Assembly (NCBI GenBank): GCA_003665825.1
Contig: QPFY01000009.1
Span: forward strand, 248,001-312,000
Length of the DNA: 64,000 bases
Source of the DNA: Microbotryum silenes-acaulis
Taxonomy: Eukaryota > Basidiomycota > Microbotryomycetes > Microbotryales > Microbotryaceae
Reading direction: 5' to 3'
Both the position numbers and the translations under genes were made by a program. The notes below the pieces were generated by a model. That model made no database searches. It had not been told where the DNA came from and saw only the letters and a program-made list of their open reading frames with translations. Shown here piece by piece: positions 12,451 through 25,611 of the stretch; position 1 is the first letter of the stretch, and every line of letters starts with the position of its first letter.

Positions 12451-15335
12451 ATGTCCCATCTCGCCCCACCTCAAGACAACCCGTCCCTGCGAACCCGTCG
12501 TCTCTCGTCCGTCTCGGAATTCCCCAACCCGCATCAACGCCAAGGCGTAGGACCGGGCCTGAACCCGTTCCCCGGTCGACCGTCCGGACGTCAAGATGGC
12601 TCCAATCGTCCACCACCCTCTTCCTCCTCGTCAGGTCTCGGTCCCGGACCGCGCGACCAACCCAACACAGGTGGTCCGCGCGCGCAATCGAACGTCGGTG
12701 CCAAACTATTGAAGAAGCGCCAGTCGGTCAGTTATCCAAATCATCATCATGGCCAGATTTATGCGGTGGGTGGAAGGGGAATCGGACCCGGGGAGGTCAT
12801 TCCTGCGTTGCCGAGTTTACCGCAAGGGATGATGTTGCCTACTGGAGTGGGGTTGCCGGTGGTTGCAAGTGGGGGGAGATCGGGTCCGAATCAGATGATG
12901 CCGAGTTCGTTGATCCCGGGAGGAGGTTTGGTAGGTGGGACAGCACCATCACTTGATGGAACTCTCCCCGATCTTTCATCGAGAACACCCTCTTCTTCGA
13001 ACTTGAATACCCAGGCTCAGAGGAAAGGCACCGTCAATGAGGGATTGGTCGTCGATTTCGAGACGGAGCAGAGGTTGGCGATGACGGGCTTGGACATTGA
13101 CTCGTTCGCTTCCGAGAGGTTCAAGCCCGAGGAATGTGAGTCGTCTTTTTTCGTGTGGTCTACGAGTGTTTGTTCGGTTGTAGTGGGAGTGGGTCGTCTG
13201 ATCTTGAGGTGGAGTTTGATCCTATAGTTCTCAAGATGAACTTGGATGGCTCGGACGAGACGGACGAGTTGAGAGCGCTCAAGGCCCAACTCGAAGGAGC
13301 GATGAAGATCACCGAAACCGAATTGCAAAAAAGTGTATTCAAGTCAGTCCTGGCCACGCCTCTTTGATATCGAATAATACGCAAGGTATTGACCTAGCCA
13401 CCACCGGCCAACAGGAACTATGCCGATTTCGTCGTCATCTCCAAGGAGATTGCGACGTTGGAGAATGAGATGCTCGAACTCAAGTCGGTGTTGGAGGAAT
13501 GGAGGGCCGTGCCCGAGTCGCTGGAGGGAGGGTGGGGGGAGGATGATTTGCTTATGGGTGAGGAAGGCGACATGTTTCTGCACTCGCGAATTGGGGCAAA
13601 AGAAGAAGCTGATCTGGGGCGTTGTTGCTTGCTCACAGGCTCCGGTTCGGCCAGCCGTCGCAACCAACGCAACTCGCTCGCCGACTTGGCAACCTTGTAC
13701 AAATCCCAACTCGCCGCCTTGTGGGAAGGTGTAGAAGGGTCCCAAAAACTTCTTCCTTACACCCCAGGGCGACACATCATCACCGAAACGACCTCGTTCG
13801 TCGAACTCAATTCAGCGACGTACAAACCTAAACAATCGGTGCATTTGTTCTTGTTGAACGATGCGATGTTGGTTAGTGTGAAAAAGAGGAGGGGCACGGG
13901 TGTAGGGGGTCCGACGAGGTTGGTTGCGGAGAGGTGCTTCAGCTTGAGTGAGATTGTGGTGGTAGATCTGAAGGATGGAGGTGGTGAGTTGGTTCTGTCT
14001 CGAACGGGAATGGGGGATGGCCATGAACGGATTCGCTGATCTCCTGGAAGTTGCTATCAGACCTAACGAACGCGGTAAAAATCAAACGCGGTAAAGAGAC
14101 CGTCATCTTCCGAACAGACAAGACCGAAGATAAGAAGGTCCTGTTGATGGCGTTCAAAAAAGTCGCAGAGGAGTTGATGAACAAGAAGAGGAAGGAGATG
14201 CTCAGTGAGGCCGAGGCGAGGAAAGGGGATGTGAGTTGCTTCCTCAAGGTCGTCGAGATACTAGAATCAGAGAGCTGACCGTTAAGCAATGTCGAAGTTT
14301 TCATCGACTCTTCGAGGCGGTGCTCGATCGGGCTACGACAGCGGTCTCACCTCGAACGGCTTCAGTCCCGCCCAAGCCCTCGGCCTCGGATCCGGCGATT
14401 CGACGGGTAAGGACCTCGCCTGGATCGGTGATTTCTCCGACGAGGTATCCGTCTCCATCGCCGCCCGAATGTTCGAAGAAGCGACCTCTTTCATCGAGAA
14501 AGGAAAGGGGGTCATCCCTCATCTTACAGGGGATCCGCATGCTTCAGCGGTGTTTCGAGCGAAACTGGATGCCCGGACGACGGAACTCGTCACCGCGCTC
14601 TTGAATGATCTTTCCGATTCGTCGACACGGAAATTAGGTGTCGTTCGAACGACGTCCTGGCTCCTTCGTTTGAGCCAAGGTGAAAGAGCACGCGAGACGT
14701 TCCTCACCGCTCGTGGAGTCTCCGTGCGCAAACGAGCGCGACAAATCAAATTCGAGGGAGACATCTCAATGTACATTTCCGAATTGGCCATGGTTACCTT
14801 CACCATGATCAAGAACACGTGTGAATGGTACATGGCTGCGTTCAAGGATAACCGTATGGCGTCGGGTTTTGTGAGGTGGGCCAGTGAACAGGTCGAGATT
14901 TTTGCCGAGACGTTCAGGAGACAGGTTTATGGGGTTGATCAGGATGGCAAGGTGATCCAGGAGAGTTTGGAGGTGACGCAGGCGCATGGGGCGATGGTAC
15001 GTTCTGTTTTGGTAATCTGTGTTCATGGAGTTCAGGGAACTGATTCCTTCATCTTGGCATCGCCGCCGCAGCTCCGAGACGTAGGCCTCGACTTCACTTT
15101 CCTACTCGATGGACTCTTGCGCTCAACCGAAGAAGGTCCCAACGACCCCTCCGGAACCGGCGCACCCCTTCGGCCCGGTCCTCGTCGAAAACCAAGTGGG
15201 AATAAGAAATCCCACGTCGCGATGGCGAGGCAGAGTATCTTCATGATGCAGAGTACGGGTAGTGCTGGGGGAGGGGGAAGAGAAGGGAGGGCGGGTTCGG
15301 AGTTGGGTATCCCGGCGGAATTGATGAGTACTTGA
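12451..15335 (+). CDS. EXO84: Exocyst complex component Exo84
   Basis: Subunit of the octameric exocyst that tethers secretory vesicles to the plasma membrane. Exons 12451-13135, 13228-13342, 13415-13983, 14061-14230, 14298-14996 and 15072-15335 give 833 residues. A low-complexity Pro/Ser/Gly N-terminus leads to the conserved FASERFKPEEFLK block (about 220-235). Next come a coiled coil (DELRALKAQLEG, DFVVISKEIATLENEMLELK), a PH-like domain (HLFLLNDAMLVSVKKR to KETVIFRTDKTEDKKVLL, about 370-500) and the C-terminal helical exocyst region (ARMFEEATSF, LRLSQGERARETFL, LRDVGLDFTFLLDGLL). Exon 5 starts after the CGAAG acceptor at 14297; a nearer AG at 14286 would break the frame. The C-terminal tail is basic and Gly-rich. 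Confidence 0.88.
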
Positions 15336-16298
15336 TGCAGTTCAGGTGCGGATAGGATGGCTTTGGGTCTATAGTATCTTTTCCGGTGTATTACAACTTG
15401 GATAAGTTCAGTAACCTCAAGTCGACCCTTTCATCCCCTTCCCCTAACCCCCATCTGCCCATTACAAGTCGACCCCTTACGAGCAACGCCAAGATACAAG
15501 ATGGTTTGAGATGTCGTCCAGTGGTGTGGAGGTCATTAACGCGATATTGGGTCATTAACCGACTCGGCTGTTCGAAAGCGATGCGCGGGCCGGGGAGGAG
15601 ATCAACAACTTCAAGTTTGTCGTCGCTGGTTCCCACGACACATCCTTTCCCCCTTTGCACCACGTGCAAGAAAGAATTCCGCGAGCCCCAGAGAAGACCA
15701 AAGAAGATGTATTCAAGTCTGAAAGGAGGCCCACGCCCGGCATGATGCACTCCCTTGTCCCCCTGGAACGCCGTATACGTCTCGCGCCGAGTGATAGGGA
15801 TAGGTCCGTGCGAGCGACCCGAGCCTTTACCTTTGTTTCCCGAGGCCCGAGGTCGACCGGTGCGCTCGAGACTTGAAGCTGAGCTAATCTGCTTTCCTCT
15901 TGCTCGCGTCCCTGCTGCTGCCTATCGATCCACTCGTTGTCCGACTTGGTGTGTGGCGTGAGCCCTCTCTGTATACTTCCGTATAGGTGAGTTAGTGCTA
16001 CAAGGCGGGATGACTGTGTCGTATCGACTGCGCATCGACGGGGCGACGCGTCATCGTCGTCGGGATCGCTGGCTGCTGCGTTGCTATCCGCGCTCCACCT
16101 CGACGACTTGGGCATTCTACGATCGCGGAGGCACGCGACCACCGTTCCACATCGCCCCCCGCTTATCCAGAGCTGACCCTGTTGGGTACAAATCCACCCC
16201 AGATATCTAATTCGACTTTTGCCTTTCGTCCACCACCTTCTCCCACCCAGCTTACGCGAGCACCTCCCCCTCCTCGTCCTCGTCGTCGGGATTTAGTC
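15336..16298. other. Intergenic region EXO84 / PIM1
   Basis: About 960 bp with no ORF of recognisable character. It should carry the EXO84 3' end and the PIM1 promoter. In-frame non-ATG extension of the PIM1 frame reaches back to about 16182 but contains no ATG before 16299. Confidence 0.4.
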
Positions 16299-19200
16299 AT
16301 GCTTCCCTCCCGATCCTGGGCCGCCGCCGGGCCATCGACAAGATCACTCGCACTGTCCAGCTCGAGATGGTCCACATCCACGCCCCGTATGGCTAGGACA
16401 TCGACCCTTTCTACCCCTCGCCACCTCTCTTGCGCAGTGGGCACCTCTTGCTCGTCCCTGGCGCCGATCTCGCGTTCGTCGTCGTCGTCGTCCCTGCACC
16501 TCCCTCGACGGCCGTTTTCAACCTCGGTCGATCGACTCGCACTCTTGTCCTCGACCACACCTCGGCTGTACCCTGGCCGACAGGGCGGCGGTCGCAACGG
16601 TGGCAAGAACGGTGCCGAGAAGCTGTCGGCCGAACCCGAGAACGAGGAGACAGAAGTCGACGATAATCCCGAATCGACACCATCTTCAACGAATGATAAC
16701 AACAACAAGACTTCCAAGGGTTCATCGTCTTCTACCAGTGCTTCTTCGTCATCATCCTCATCCGAAGGCAGCGACTCGGCGGGAGCTTCGACCCCACCGT
16801 CGTCCTCCTCTTCCTCCGACGATGGCGACAACGGTGAAGGCAGCGATTCGACTCCCCCATCCTCGACCTCGCTCTCCAAACGCACCGTACCCGAGGTCTA
16901 CCCACAACTCCTCGCTTTGCCCATCACCCGCCGCCCACTCTTCCCCGGCTTCTACAAGGCCGTCGTCATCCGCAACGCCGCCGTCATCGCCGCGATCAAG
17001 GACGCCGTCGCGCGTGGCCAACCTTACATCGGTGCTTTCCTCCTCAAGGACGAGAACGCCGATAGCGACATCATCACCGACTCGAATGCGGTTCACCCCG
17101 TCGGTGTGTTCGCGCAGATCACTTCAACGTTCGTCGCTGCGGCGAACGACAAGGATAAGAATGAGGAACCGGGTTTGACGGCCGTGCTGTACCCTCATCG
17201 AAGAATCCGCATCACCGACTTGCTTCCCGTACCACAAAATACCCCACCTTCGGCACCTGAACAATCGACAGCGACAGAGGACGGCGAGCAGGCAGTCCCG
17301 AAGGAGGCTGACGCCGCTGCTCCGGTCGACAAGTCGGCTCGAACGGATCAAACCGCCGAGCTGGAAAAAATCATCGAAGCCTCGTACCAGCACGGCAAGA
17401 AGGATGATGCTGCATCTTCAAAGTCGGGCGAGGACTCGAACGTCATCAGCGAGGACTCAACCGCCTCTTCCACGGACCCATCGAGCCGATCATTCCAGAC
17501 CGCTTTCCTGCACGATTACGCCGTCTCGATCGTCAACGTCGAGAACGTCGAGATGCAACCTTGGGACAAGAAGTCGCAGACCGCACGAGCGATTGCGAGT
17601 GAGATCATCGCCGTCTTCAAAGACATCGCTTCTCTGAACCCCTTGTTCAGGGATCAGATCGCCAACTTCTCCATGAGTCAATCCGCGGGTAACGTCTTTG
17701 AGGAACCGGACAAGTTGGCCGATTTCGCTGCTGCGGTCTCGACGGGCGAGATCAACGAGTTGCAAGACGTACTCGAATCGACCTTGCTCGAGGAGAGGAT
17801 GCAAAAGGCGTTATTGGTGCTCAAGAAGGAGTTGATGAACGCGCAGTTGCAGAGCAAGATCTCCAAAGACGTCGAGAACAAGATCCAGAAACGTCAACGA
17901 GAGTACTACCTCATGGAACAGCTCAAGGGGATCAAGAAGGAGTTGGGGATCGAGTCCGACGGCAAGGACAAGCTCGTGGACAAGTTTCAGTCCAAGGCGG
18001 ATACGCTGAACATGCCCGAAGCGGTCCGCAAAGTCTTTGACGAGGAAATCAACAAGTTGTCCCATCTCGAACCGGCCGCGAGCGAATTCAACGTCACGCG
18101 CAATTACCTCGATTGGTTGACCCAGATCCCTTGGGGTAGGCACTCGCAAGAGAACTTTGACCTCGTCCATGCGGTCCAAGTTCTCGATGAGGACCACTAC
18201 GGTCTCAAGGACGTCAAGGATCGCATCTTGGAGTTCTTGGCTGTAGGCAAATTGAGGGGAACGGTCGAGGGCAAGATCTTGTGCCTTGTGGGTCCTCCGG
18301 GTGTGGGAAAGACGTCGATTGGCAAATCGATCGCGAGGGCGCTGGATCGACAATTTTATCGCTTTTCTGTCGGTGGGTTGGGCGATGTCGCTGAGATCAA
18401 AGGTCATCGAAGAACGTGAGTCGTGATCGGACCTGAGCCCCGTATAGGTAATTCAAGTTGCCCAGGCTGAGCTAATCGTGCCAATCTCACAGATACGTCG
18501 GCGCGATGCCGGGCAAGATGATCCAGGCGTTGAAGAAGGTCCAAACCGAGAACCCGTTGGTCCTCATCGATGAAGTCGACAAGATCGGACGAGGGCATAA
18601 CGGCGATCCTGCTTCGGCCTTGCTCGAGATGTTGGACCCTGAACAGAACGCTCAGTTCCTCGATCATTACCTCGATGTACCCGTCGACCTTTCCCGGGTC
18701 TTGTTCGTCTGCACAGCCAACACCCTCGATACGATCCCCGCACCTTTATTGGATCGGATGGAGGTCTTGGAAGTTAGTGGATACATTACGGAAGAAAAAG
18801 CGGCGATCGCGAGTCGATACCTTGCGCCTCAGGCCAAGGATGGAGCGGGCTTGAAGGTGGCCGACGTCGAGTTGACCGAAGACGCTGTGGCGGCGCTCAT
18901 TAGGTATTACTGTCGCGAGTCCGGCGTGCGAAGGTTAAAGCAACAGATTGAAAAGGTATGGCGGAACATCTCTCGTGGGGGGTTGAGATGACGGTGTGAT
19001 GGCGCACGATTTGACTGACCCCACGGGTCGCGCTTCGTCGTACAGGTTTATCGAAAGGCGGCGCTCAAGATCGTGCAGGACATTGGAGAGCCGTCTTTGC
19101 CCGAGTCGTCGGCCGAGGTTGTACCGCCACCGAATACGGCGCCGCAATCCACCTCGGCCCCTGCATCGACCGTCGTCTCTTCGGGTAAGGACAAGTCGAC

Positions 19201-20050
19201 GTTCCCCATTATCGAGGACAAGGTTCAAAAAGAGGATGGCAAAGCGGCCGAAGCAGGGACCGAATCGGCCTCTACAACAGGGGAAGAACGTACGACCACC
19301 ACGGGCGTTCGCAAGCCTTTGGACGTGCCCGAATCCGTCCACGTCCGCATCACAGCCGATAATCTGCTCGAATACGTTGGTCCACCGATGTATCAGAAGG
19401 AAAGGATGTACACCAAATCCAGTCCTGTTGGCGTGTCGTGCGGTTTGGGCTACCTCGGTAATGGATCAGGAGCGGTCATGCCTATCGAAGTGACGACCAT
19501 GCCTGGGTCAGGCATTCAATTGACCGGGAAACTAGGAGACGTCATCAAAGAGTCGGCTCAAATCGCACTTTCGTTCCTCAAATCCCGAGCGTTCGATTTG
19601 GGTCTTACCCCGGACGCGGATCATGATCTTTTGTCCAAACGGGCGATCCATCTTCATATGCCCGAAGGATCGATAGGGAAGGAAGGGCCCTCGGCGGGAA
19701 TCGCGATCCTCACCGCTTTCGTCTCGCTCTTCTCCAAAAGAGGGATCCGAGCCGATTTAGCCATGACGGGTGAGATGACCCTCGCAGGTCAAGTCCTTCC
19801 CGTCGGTGGCTTGAAGGAAAAGATTCTCGCCGCGCATCGAGCAGGGATCAAAAAGATCATTGCCCCCGAAGCGTGTCGAGCCGATATCGAACATAACGTT
19901 CCGGAATCGGTGAAGGAAGGGATCGAGATCGTGTACGTCGAGAATGTGGCTCAGGTGATTAGGGAGGCTTTTGAAGGACATCCGATTGTCGACAAGTTGG
20001 AAGGTTTGACCGAGTTATTGAGGCCCAAGGTGGTGGAGGAGGACAAGTAG
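16299..20050 (+). CDS. PIM1: Mitochondrial Lon protease homolog
   Basis: ATP-dependent serine protease of the mitochondrial matrix that removes misfolded proteins and maintains mtDNA. Exons 16299-18415, 18493-18955 and 19046-20050 give 1194 residues. The N-terminus is Ser/Arg-rich, a mitochondrial presequence, followed by a poly-Ser/Asp linker (about 110-195). The LAN substrate-binding domain begins at [18 protein letters not shown] (about 200) and holds a long acidic insert (about 318-410). The AAA module has Walker [10 protein letters not shown] and Walker [12 protein letters not shown] second acidic/Thr insert precedes the protease domain, whose catalytic Ser lies in [12 protein letters not shown] and Lys in [12 protein letters not shown]. 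All catalytic elements are intact. The inserts explain why it is longer than the yeast protein. Confidence 0.95.
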
Positions 20051-20320
20051 GCGAGGGCTTATTTGAAAATGAGCATTTTGTAGCAAAAAATAACGTGAAT
20101 CATCCCCTTTCTAAACACACCCTTCTGGCTTCTGAATAACAATGCAATAAGCAGGATAATTCTCTCGTATCACCTCTCATCAATCCTGTGTCACTGACGA
20201 AAGGAAATCTGATTGCACAACAAGGGCGGCAGAGCTCATTATAATGTTCATAAATGCACAGATAGGTGGCAAGAAAAATGATGTGAGTGGTGCATGCATC
20301 TCGTGGGTGGTACTGATTGT

Positions 20321-23300
20321 CTAGAACATTCCAAAGAGACCTCTTCGAACTTGATCCCTTCGATGCCCCGGTCCTGCATTCGCAGCGGCCTTCTCGCGTT
20401 GCAGTTTGACTAGACTGTCCAACTTGTCCGCGACCTAATCAACGAAGATATTCGCATCAGCTTCGCACTCTTGTACGAGGCTGGGAGGGACCATTGTCAA
20501 CTGACCAATTCAAGTTTCGCCTTCCTCTCCTGCAACGCCAAATGCTTCCTGATCACCGGATTCTCCTTCGCGAAGGACTGCACCTCCGATCGATCGAGGT
20601 CGTAGCCCAACCTCGTATCGATCTCACGAGGGAATTGGTAGAAGAATTCGACGAGCAATTCGATCTGCATTCCGTTAGCGGACCAAGATCAGTTTAGTCT
20701 CTTGGCCCAAAAAGAAACCTTGAGGTTTAGTGACGAACGCACATTGATGAATTGGACGGCGGTATGCGACAACTTGTCCGCGACGACGTTGAGGAACGCT
20801 TCGGGGCAAAAGGCCTCGCTCTCGGGTCCCTTGCGACATCTCTTTGACTTGAGCGCCGCTAAACGAAGTTTGAGGACCGAGCTACGCGCGGTCAAGAAAC
20901 GCGCTTCGCGAGCTGCGCAGAGAACCCCTTCATCCAGTGAGTGAACGTTCGCCACTCCTGTGTCATGAATGAGAGGAAGCGCACCTTTGGCCAACAAAGC
21001 AAGATTATAAGCCGGTCGATTCGGATCCGAATCAATCTCTTCAGCAGAATCTTCCCCTTCCGCTCTAGCCTCCCTCCTCCTCTCCCTTCTTCTCCTTTCC
21101 CTCTCCTCCAATTCCGCAACATAGTCCATAGCGCCTTTCAACTTCCTCCCCCCAACAGCTTCCTTGATCTTGTTCAACGCGCCTTCACACATCCCCAATT
21201 CGCGTTGTAACAACTCGTTGGCGCGTAATCGACCATCCTCCCATTCCTTGGGTTCAACTTCGACTTCGTATTTGAATGGCTTGACGCTGTTCTCCACTTG
21301 ATCGGAAGTCAACGCGAAGCGTTCACGTAACAACGCGTCCGCGGTCGCGTGAACCCTCGAAGCCGCTTCAGGGTGATAGGATAAAGGTTCCTCATTGGAC
21401 AGTAAGGCGAGGCGTGATCGAATTGAATCGACGACGAGTTGAGTCGAGGCCCTGCCGACTCCCGATTTGGTCAACGCCGATGAGATCGCATCCAATTTCC
21501 TCGTCCAATACGTATCCAATTCCTCCGGCCCCAATCGTGAATTGTCCCCCAACTTGCCCAACTCCCCCACTTTCGGATCGGACCAATACTGTTGCGCCAA
21601 CAAATCCAAAATCTGTTCATCCAAAGCATGCTTGAGCATTCTCCTCACTTCGGCCTTGTTGAACCCTTTACCGAGTTCATGGATGCGCGCTTTGAGATGA
21701 TCCATCGTTTCGGCGACGTAGGATTCGGCGGAAATGGATCGATCGTTGTATTGAACTTTGAATTGGTAACTCGCTTCTTCCAATTCGATCGCGACCGCGT
21801 TCGAGATCGTGTGCAAGGACGAGGCCATCGATTCTTCGAGAACGTGCATCAAGCGTCGTTTCAACGTCGTCGTTCCGACGTGAATGCCTTCGTGGTAGAA
21901 ACTTTCGGCGTTCCCACCGAAGAAGGCCTCTTCTTGCGCTTTGATGGTCATGACGAGGCTATCGTCGTCGGCCTGACGTTTGATCAAGCGTGTTTCTCGT
22001 CCTTTCGACGAAGCGGCTTTGCATACGACACCGACGTAACCCAACGCCAGAGGATAGTGATTATCGGACAAGATCGCCGCTCCAGCCTCGGGAGCAACGA
22101 GATCCATCTTGGTCACGACCCCGATGGTCCTCATCCCCAAAGGGTCGACCTTCTTACTCGCCCTCAACGCCGGCGAGTTGGCAAGATCTACGTCGGCCGC
22201 ACATACAGCGAGGATGATATTGGGTGAACGGATGTACTTGTCGCACAGCTTGTGAATCTTTTCCTTGAGTTCCTCGGGTTGGTCCATCGAGCTGATCTGG
22301 ACGTAGCCCGGTAGATCGACGAGGGATAAGTCCGGTACGTTGGGGGAATGGATTCGGAGATGGATGGGCGAATCGGATACGCATTCCGATGCTGGAACGG
22401 AAAGGTTGAGATCGACGAGGGTTCGCTGCACGAGTGAAAAGTCGGTGATGTGGCCGGGACCGAGCGAGGGGAACTCGGCAAAGGTCTTGGGGTTCGGATC
22501 CGAGGGTGAGGGTGCGGTGTGAATCAAGGTGAGCTCAATGGGTCTCCGTGTGACCATGTTGTCTCCTCTGTGCGCAGAATTGAAAGAGGTGAGAAAGTTG
22601 AAGCTGCCCATGGAGGCGAGGATGGACTGACTTGGGCAAGAATTCTCTCCCGACGATCGCTTCGAGCACACTACTCTTGCCACTACTCTGACTCCCAATG
22701 ACCACAATACTTGGCAAGGTCAAGGCCTCGTCTTCTCCGATGCTGAGCAAGATGGATCGAATCTCGATGAGGCGTCTTGTCAACAGCATGAGGTCGCCGG
22801 TCGCATCGTCACCACTCTTGACGGGGTTGTCTTCCTCGGCATCGAGGACGAGCGGTGTCGCTGCAGCCATGGTCGCTGCGGCTATACTGAAAGGTTTGGT
22901 GTCTGGTTTGGGTGGCGGTGATGGCTCTGGTTCGGGTTCACTCGAATCTGGCTCTGACTCGGGGAAGGCTTCCCTGAACCTCTCCTTGAGCGCATTGAAC
23001 CGAGCTTCTGCACCCAGCGCGGTCGAAGCCCATAGCCCAGCTGCGGTACCTGATATTGTAGTGTATCCTTCTTTGGTGTTTTGGGCCAAGGTGTCGAGGG
23101 TCTCGTTCGCGGTGGTGGAGAAGCTGTCGTAGGCGGAACCGAGTCGGCCGTTGACGTCAGAGAGCAGGTCCGTGACGTTATTCTTGAAGCCTGTGAATGA
23201 CCCGAGCCATGAACGTTAGAACGATCATCTCGAAAGGATGTTGTCATTGCGGCGCCAGATTTTCGCTTGTCGCAAGTAGCCCTCCCTCCCCGCTTTGAGC

Positions 23301-23658
23301 TGCCGGGCCAGCTTGGGTTCGGGAAATCGAAATCGACGCGCGTCATCGCGGCACCGAAGCACAACCCAACCGAACGGCACCACATGAACGGCACCACATT
23401 CTCGGAAGACTGACCATCTACCTTCCATTCGGCCCAAGTCAAGCCGCCGACCCCGACGCCCAAACCCACCACGCCTCTCCCCGCCGTCCTGCCCGCCAGT
23501 TTGCCCAAACCGGAAAGGATCGAAACGGGTCGTACATGCAGTTGGGCGCGTCGACCGCCGACGAAGGCGAAACCGCTGCCGACGGGAGTACCGAGTGGCA
23601 CTCGAGGTAGGAGCGAGGGGCGGAGATGTTGACCGCTCCTTCGGAGGAGGATCGACAT
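20321..23658 (-). CDS. MGM1: Mitochondrial inner-membrane dynamin-like GTPase
   Basis: OPA1/Mgm1-type dynamin for inner-membrane fusion and cristae shape. Minus-strand exons 23658-23415, 23190-22632, 22567-20743, 20664-20506 and 20434-20321 give 966 residues. A basic presequence is followed by a Gly/Val-rich TM ([16 protein letters not shown], about 60-75), as in the family. The GTPase domain has G1 [10 protein letters not shown]3 DLPG within [10 protein letters not shown] and G4 TKMD. Middle and effector regions follow, ending in [14 protein letters not shown]. The stretch [14 protein letters not shown] before the GTPase domain is where family members are cleaved into long and short forms; a cleavage site here is inference. 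It converges with PIM1, the stop codons lying about 270 bp apart. Confidence 0.92.
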
Positions 23659-24356
23659 GGTGATTTAGGGCTGCGTAGATAGTGATTTGATGGGATGGAG
23701 GCGAAGTAGGGGTGGCGCCAGGAGCGAGAGAGCGAGAGAGAGAGAGAGAGAGAGAGAGAGCGAAAGCAAGAGGAGACTCCGAGCCGACGTCGCTCACACG
23801 TCGGCCGCACTGACCGGTCAGCTAGGACCCACCTGACACTTTCGTCGAAGCAGCCGGGCGCATAAGCCTCATAATAGTGCATCTCAACTCGAGATTATTC
23901 CAATTATTTAAAGCTAGATTCTGCTCCCACCTGATGATTACAAAACCCATGCCTGTCATATTTCCCCCCAAGCACCCACAGACCCGAAGAGAAAGGAACA
24001 AACACTGTTAGTTCCGCTGCTTCCGGCGTTTTCATCTCCCCTACTTGGGTCATACTCTACTTGACGTGTCTATAAAGTCTTTTCGATAAGAATAGGCGCA
24101 TAAATAAGGAAGAGGGCAAAAGACGAAAGTAATGCATGATCGCAACTTGTGACGCGGTCTCTGGCTGCCCACCTTGGTTCGAGTCTTTCGCTCGACGTAC
24201 AATCACCGCGAATCGCCACTTTGAAGGAGGAAGACGACCAGCAAGCCAAGACATCTCACTCTCTTTCTATTCGGTCCCTCCGCATCGCACTTCGATGGGA
24301 CGAACGAATGCGAAAAAAATGCGAATTACACCGACAGCCCTCTCTTATCGCACGCC
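23659..24356. other. MGM1 upstream region
   Basis: About 700 bp between the MGM1 start and the end of VTI1, both on the minus strand. It contains the (GA)n tract listed separately and a stretch of mixed AT content around 23890-23960. No gene is supported. Confidence 0.4.
23731..23763. repeat. (GA)n microsatellite
   Basis: Simple GA dinucleotide run with a few interruptions, about 80 bp upstream of the MGM1 ATG. On the coding strand it is a CT-rich tract, a common feature of fungal core promoters. Confidence 0.9.
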
Positions 24357-25611
24357 TCAGAATATCTTGGAGATTAGGATGTACGTACTGTAGCGGCGGA
24401 GGTGACCGGATGGAAGAGGAAGAGGGATTCAGCGCCGATTCGGAAAGGGATTTCGAAATCGAGCAAATGCTCGTTTCCTGCTCTGCACAACTCGAACTCA
24501 CATCAAAAAGACCAACACGCTTATGATAGCGTAGGTAATCGCTTTCTGTTGGTGCATTCTGCAAGAGATGAGAGGACAGAGGAGGGTATGGGTTGAGCGC
24601 TCGCTCGCTCGCTCGGATTATCTCCGAGCCTTGAAAATGCGCTCCTAGTCCGGCTCGACAACTGACACTCTGACCATCTTGCCGATCGTATTCGACGCTC
24701 GATCGATCGAGCCGTCGGTCTCGTACAACTGAGCAATCACAGACAGCCCCAATCAGCTTGACTACTTTGGTGCGCCACAAACCAGTACCCACCCCATCTC
24801 TAGCATGTTCCAGCACATCCCTCTGCCCCCTCAAATCCCTCAGTATGCCCGCGCCCAGATCTTCCGTCTCCAAAGCGACCCTATGACTCTCCTGCAGTCT
24901 CCTCTGGCCTTGACTCAATTGGTCCGTTGTTGACATCAAGGCGATCCGTTGTGCTTGAGCGGAGGAAGCGGACCGTAAAGGATCTTCGGAGTCGGAAATG
25001 GGTATTGTGAGGTGGGGACTGGAGGAGGTGGATAAAAGGTCGTCTCGATCTGTGTTCGCTTCAAGACGTTTCTGCGAAGCAGGTTGCAAGGTTCGATGAT
25101 TCAGTTGCGATTGATGGGGGTTACGGGGCAAAGTCGTGAGGGCATTCACGATTTGTTGTCGTATCGTTGCCAAAGTGGTTGTGTGCCGCTTCAACTTGGT
25201 CTGCAGGTCCTGTTTGTCGAGTGGGTTGAGTTGGGTTTGGACTTCGATTTCCATTTGACCGATCTGGAGGAAGGCATCCCGAAAGCGCAAGAAAGGGTTC
25301 GTTCTAGCACTTTCCGCTCCGATGCAAGGCAGGACCGAGAGCTTTCGGGCACGTGATGCGAACCCAACTGACGATCTCATCCGATTCATCCAGTTCCATG
25401 TCCAGGCGTCTCAACAGCGCCCTCCTCTCATCTGCAGGCCAACCCAATCAAACGTGAACAAGTGCGCGCTATTCCCACCAAGTATGTGATCGTGCAACTG
25501 ACCTCCTTTCGCTTGGCTCGCCGCTCCGTCCAACCGAGTCCGGATGGCAGTGAACAGCGTCGAGAGGTCTTGGGCATACTCGTCGAAAATCGGAGAGGAG
25601 GAAGAGTCCAT
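24357..25611 (-). CDS. VTI1: Qb-SNARE Vti1
   Basis: SNARE acting in Golgi, endosome and vacuole fusion. Minus-strand exons 25611-25503, 25431-25373, 25263-24793, 24728-24667, 24558-24502 and 24387-24357 give 262 residues. The N-terminal Habc part carries LDMELDESDEIIGQMEIEVQ (about 50-65). The SNARE motif runs SQGQRRLQESHRVALETEDL, then GAGILRDLRGQRDVLEHARD with the ionic-layer Gln, then SIDRASNTIGKMVRV. A tail anchor, KAITYAIISVLVFL followed by ITYILISKIF, ends the protein. The last four exons are short; the 31-nt final exon completes the TM helix and supplies the stop. Reading through its intron would truncate the anchor, so the spliced form is preferred. Fragmentation makes this gene easy to mis-annotate. 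Confidence 0.9.

Noticed and set aside
14286..14297. EXO84 exon 5 starting at the TTAAG acceptor with CAATGTCG
   Set aside because: Exon 4 ends in phase 0 and this acceptor would shift the frame; the CGAAG acceptor at 14297 keeps it.
24170..24195. GGTTCGAGTC as a tRNA B-box
   Set aside because: No cloverleaf can be drawn from the flanks; it lies just downstream of VTI1.
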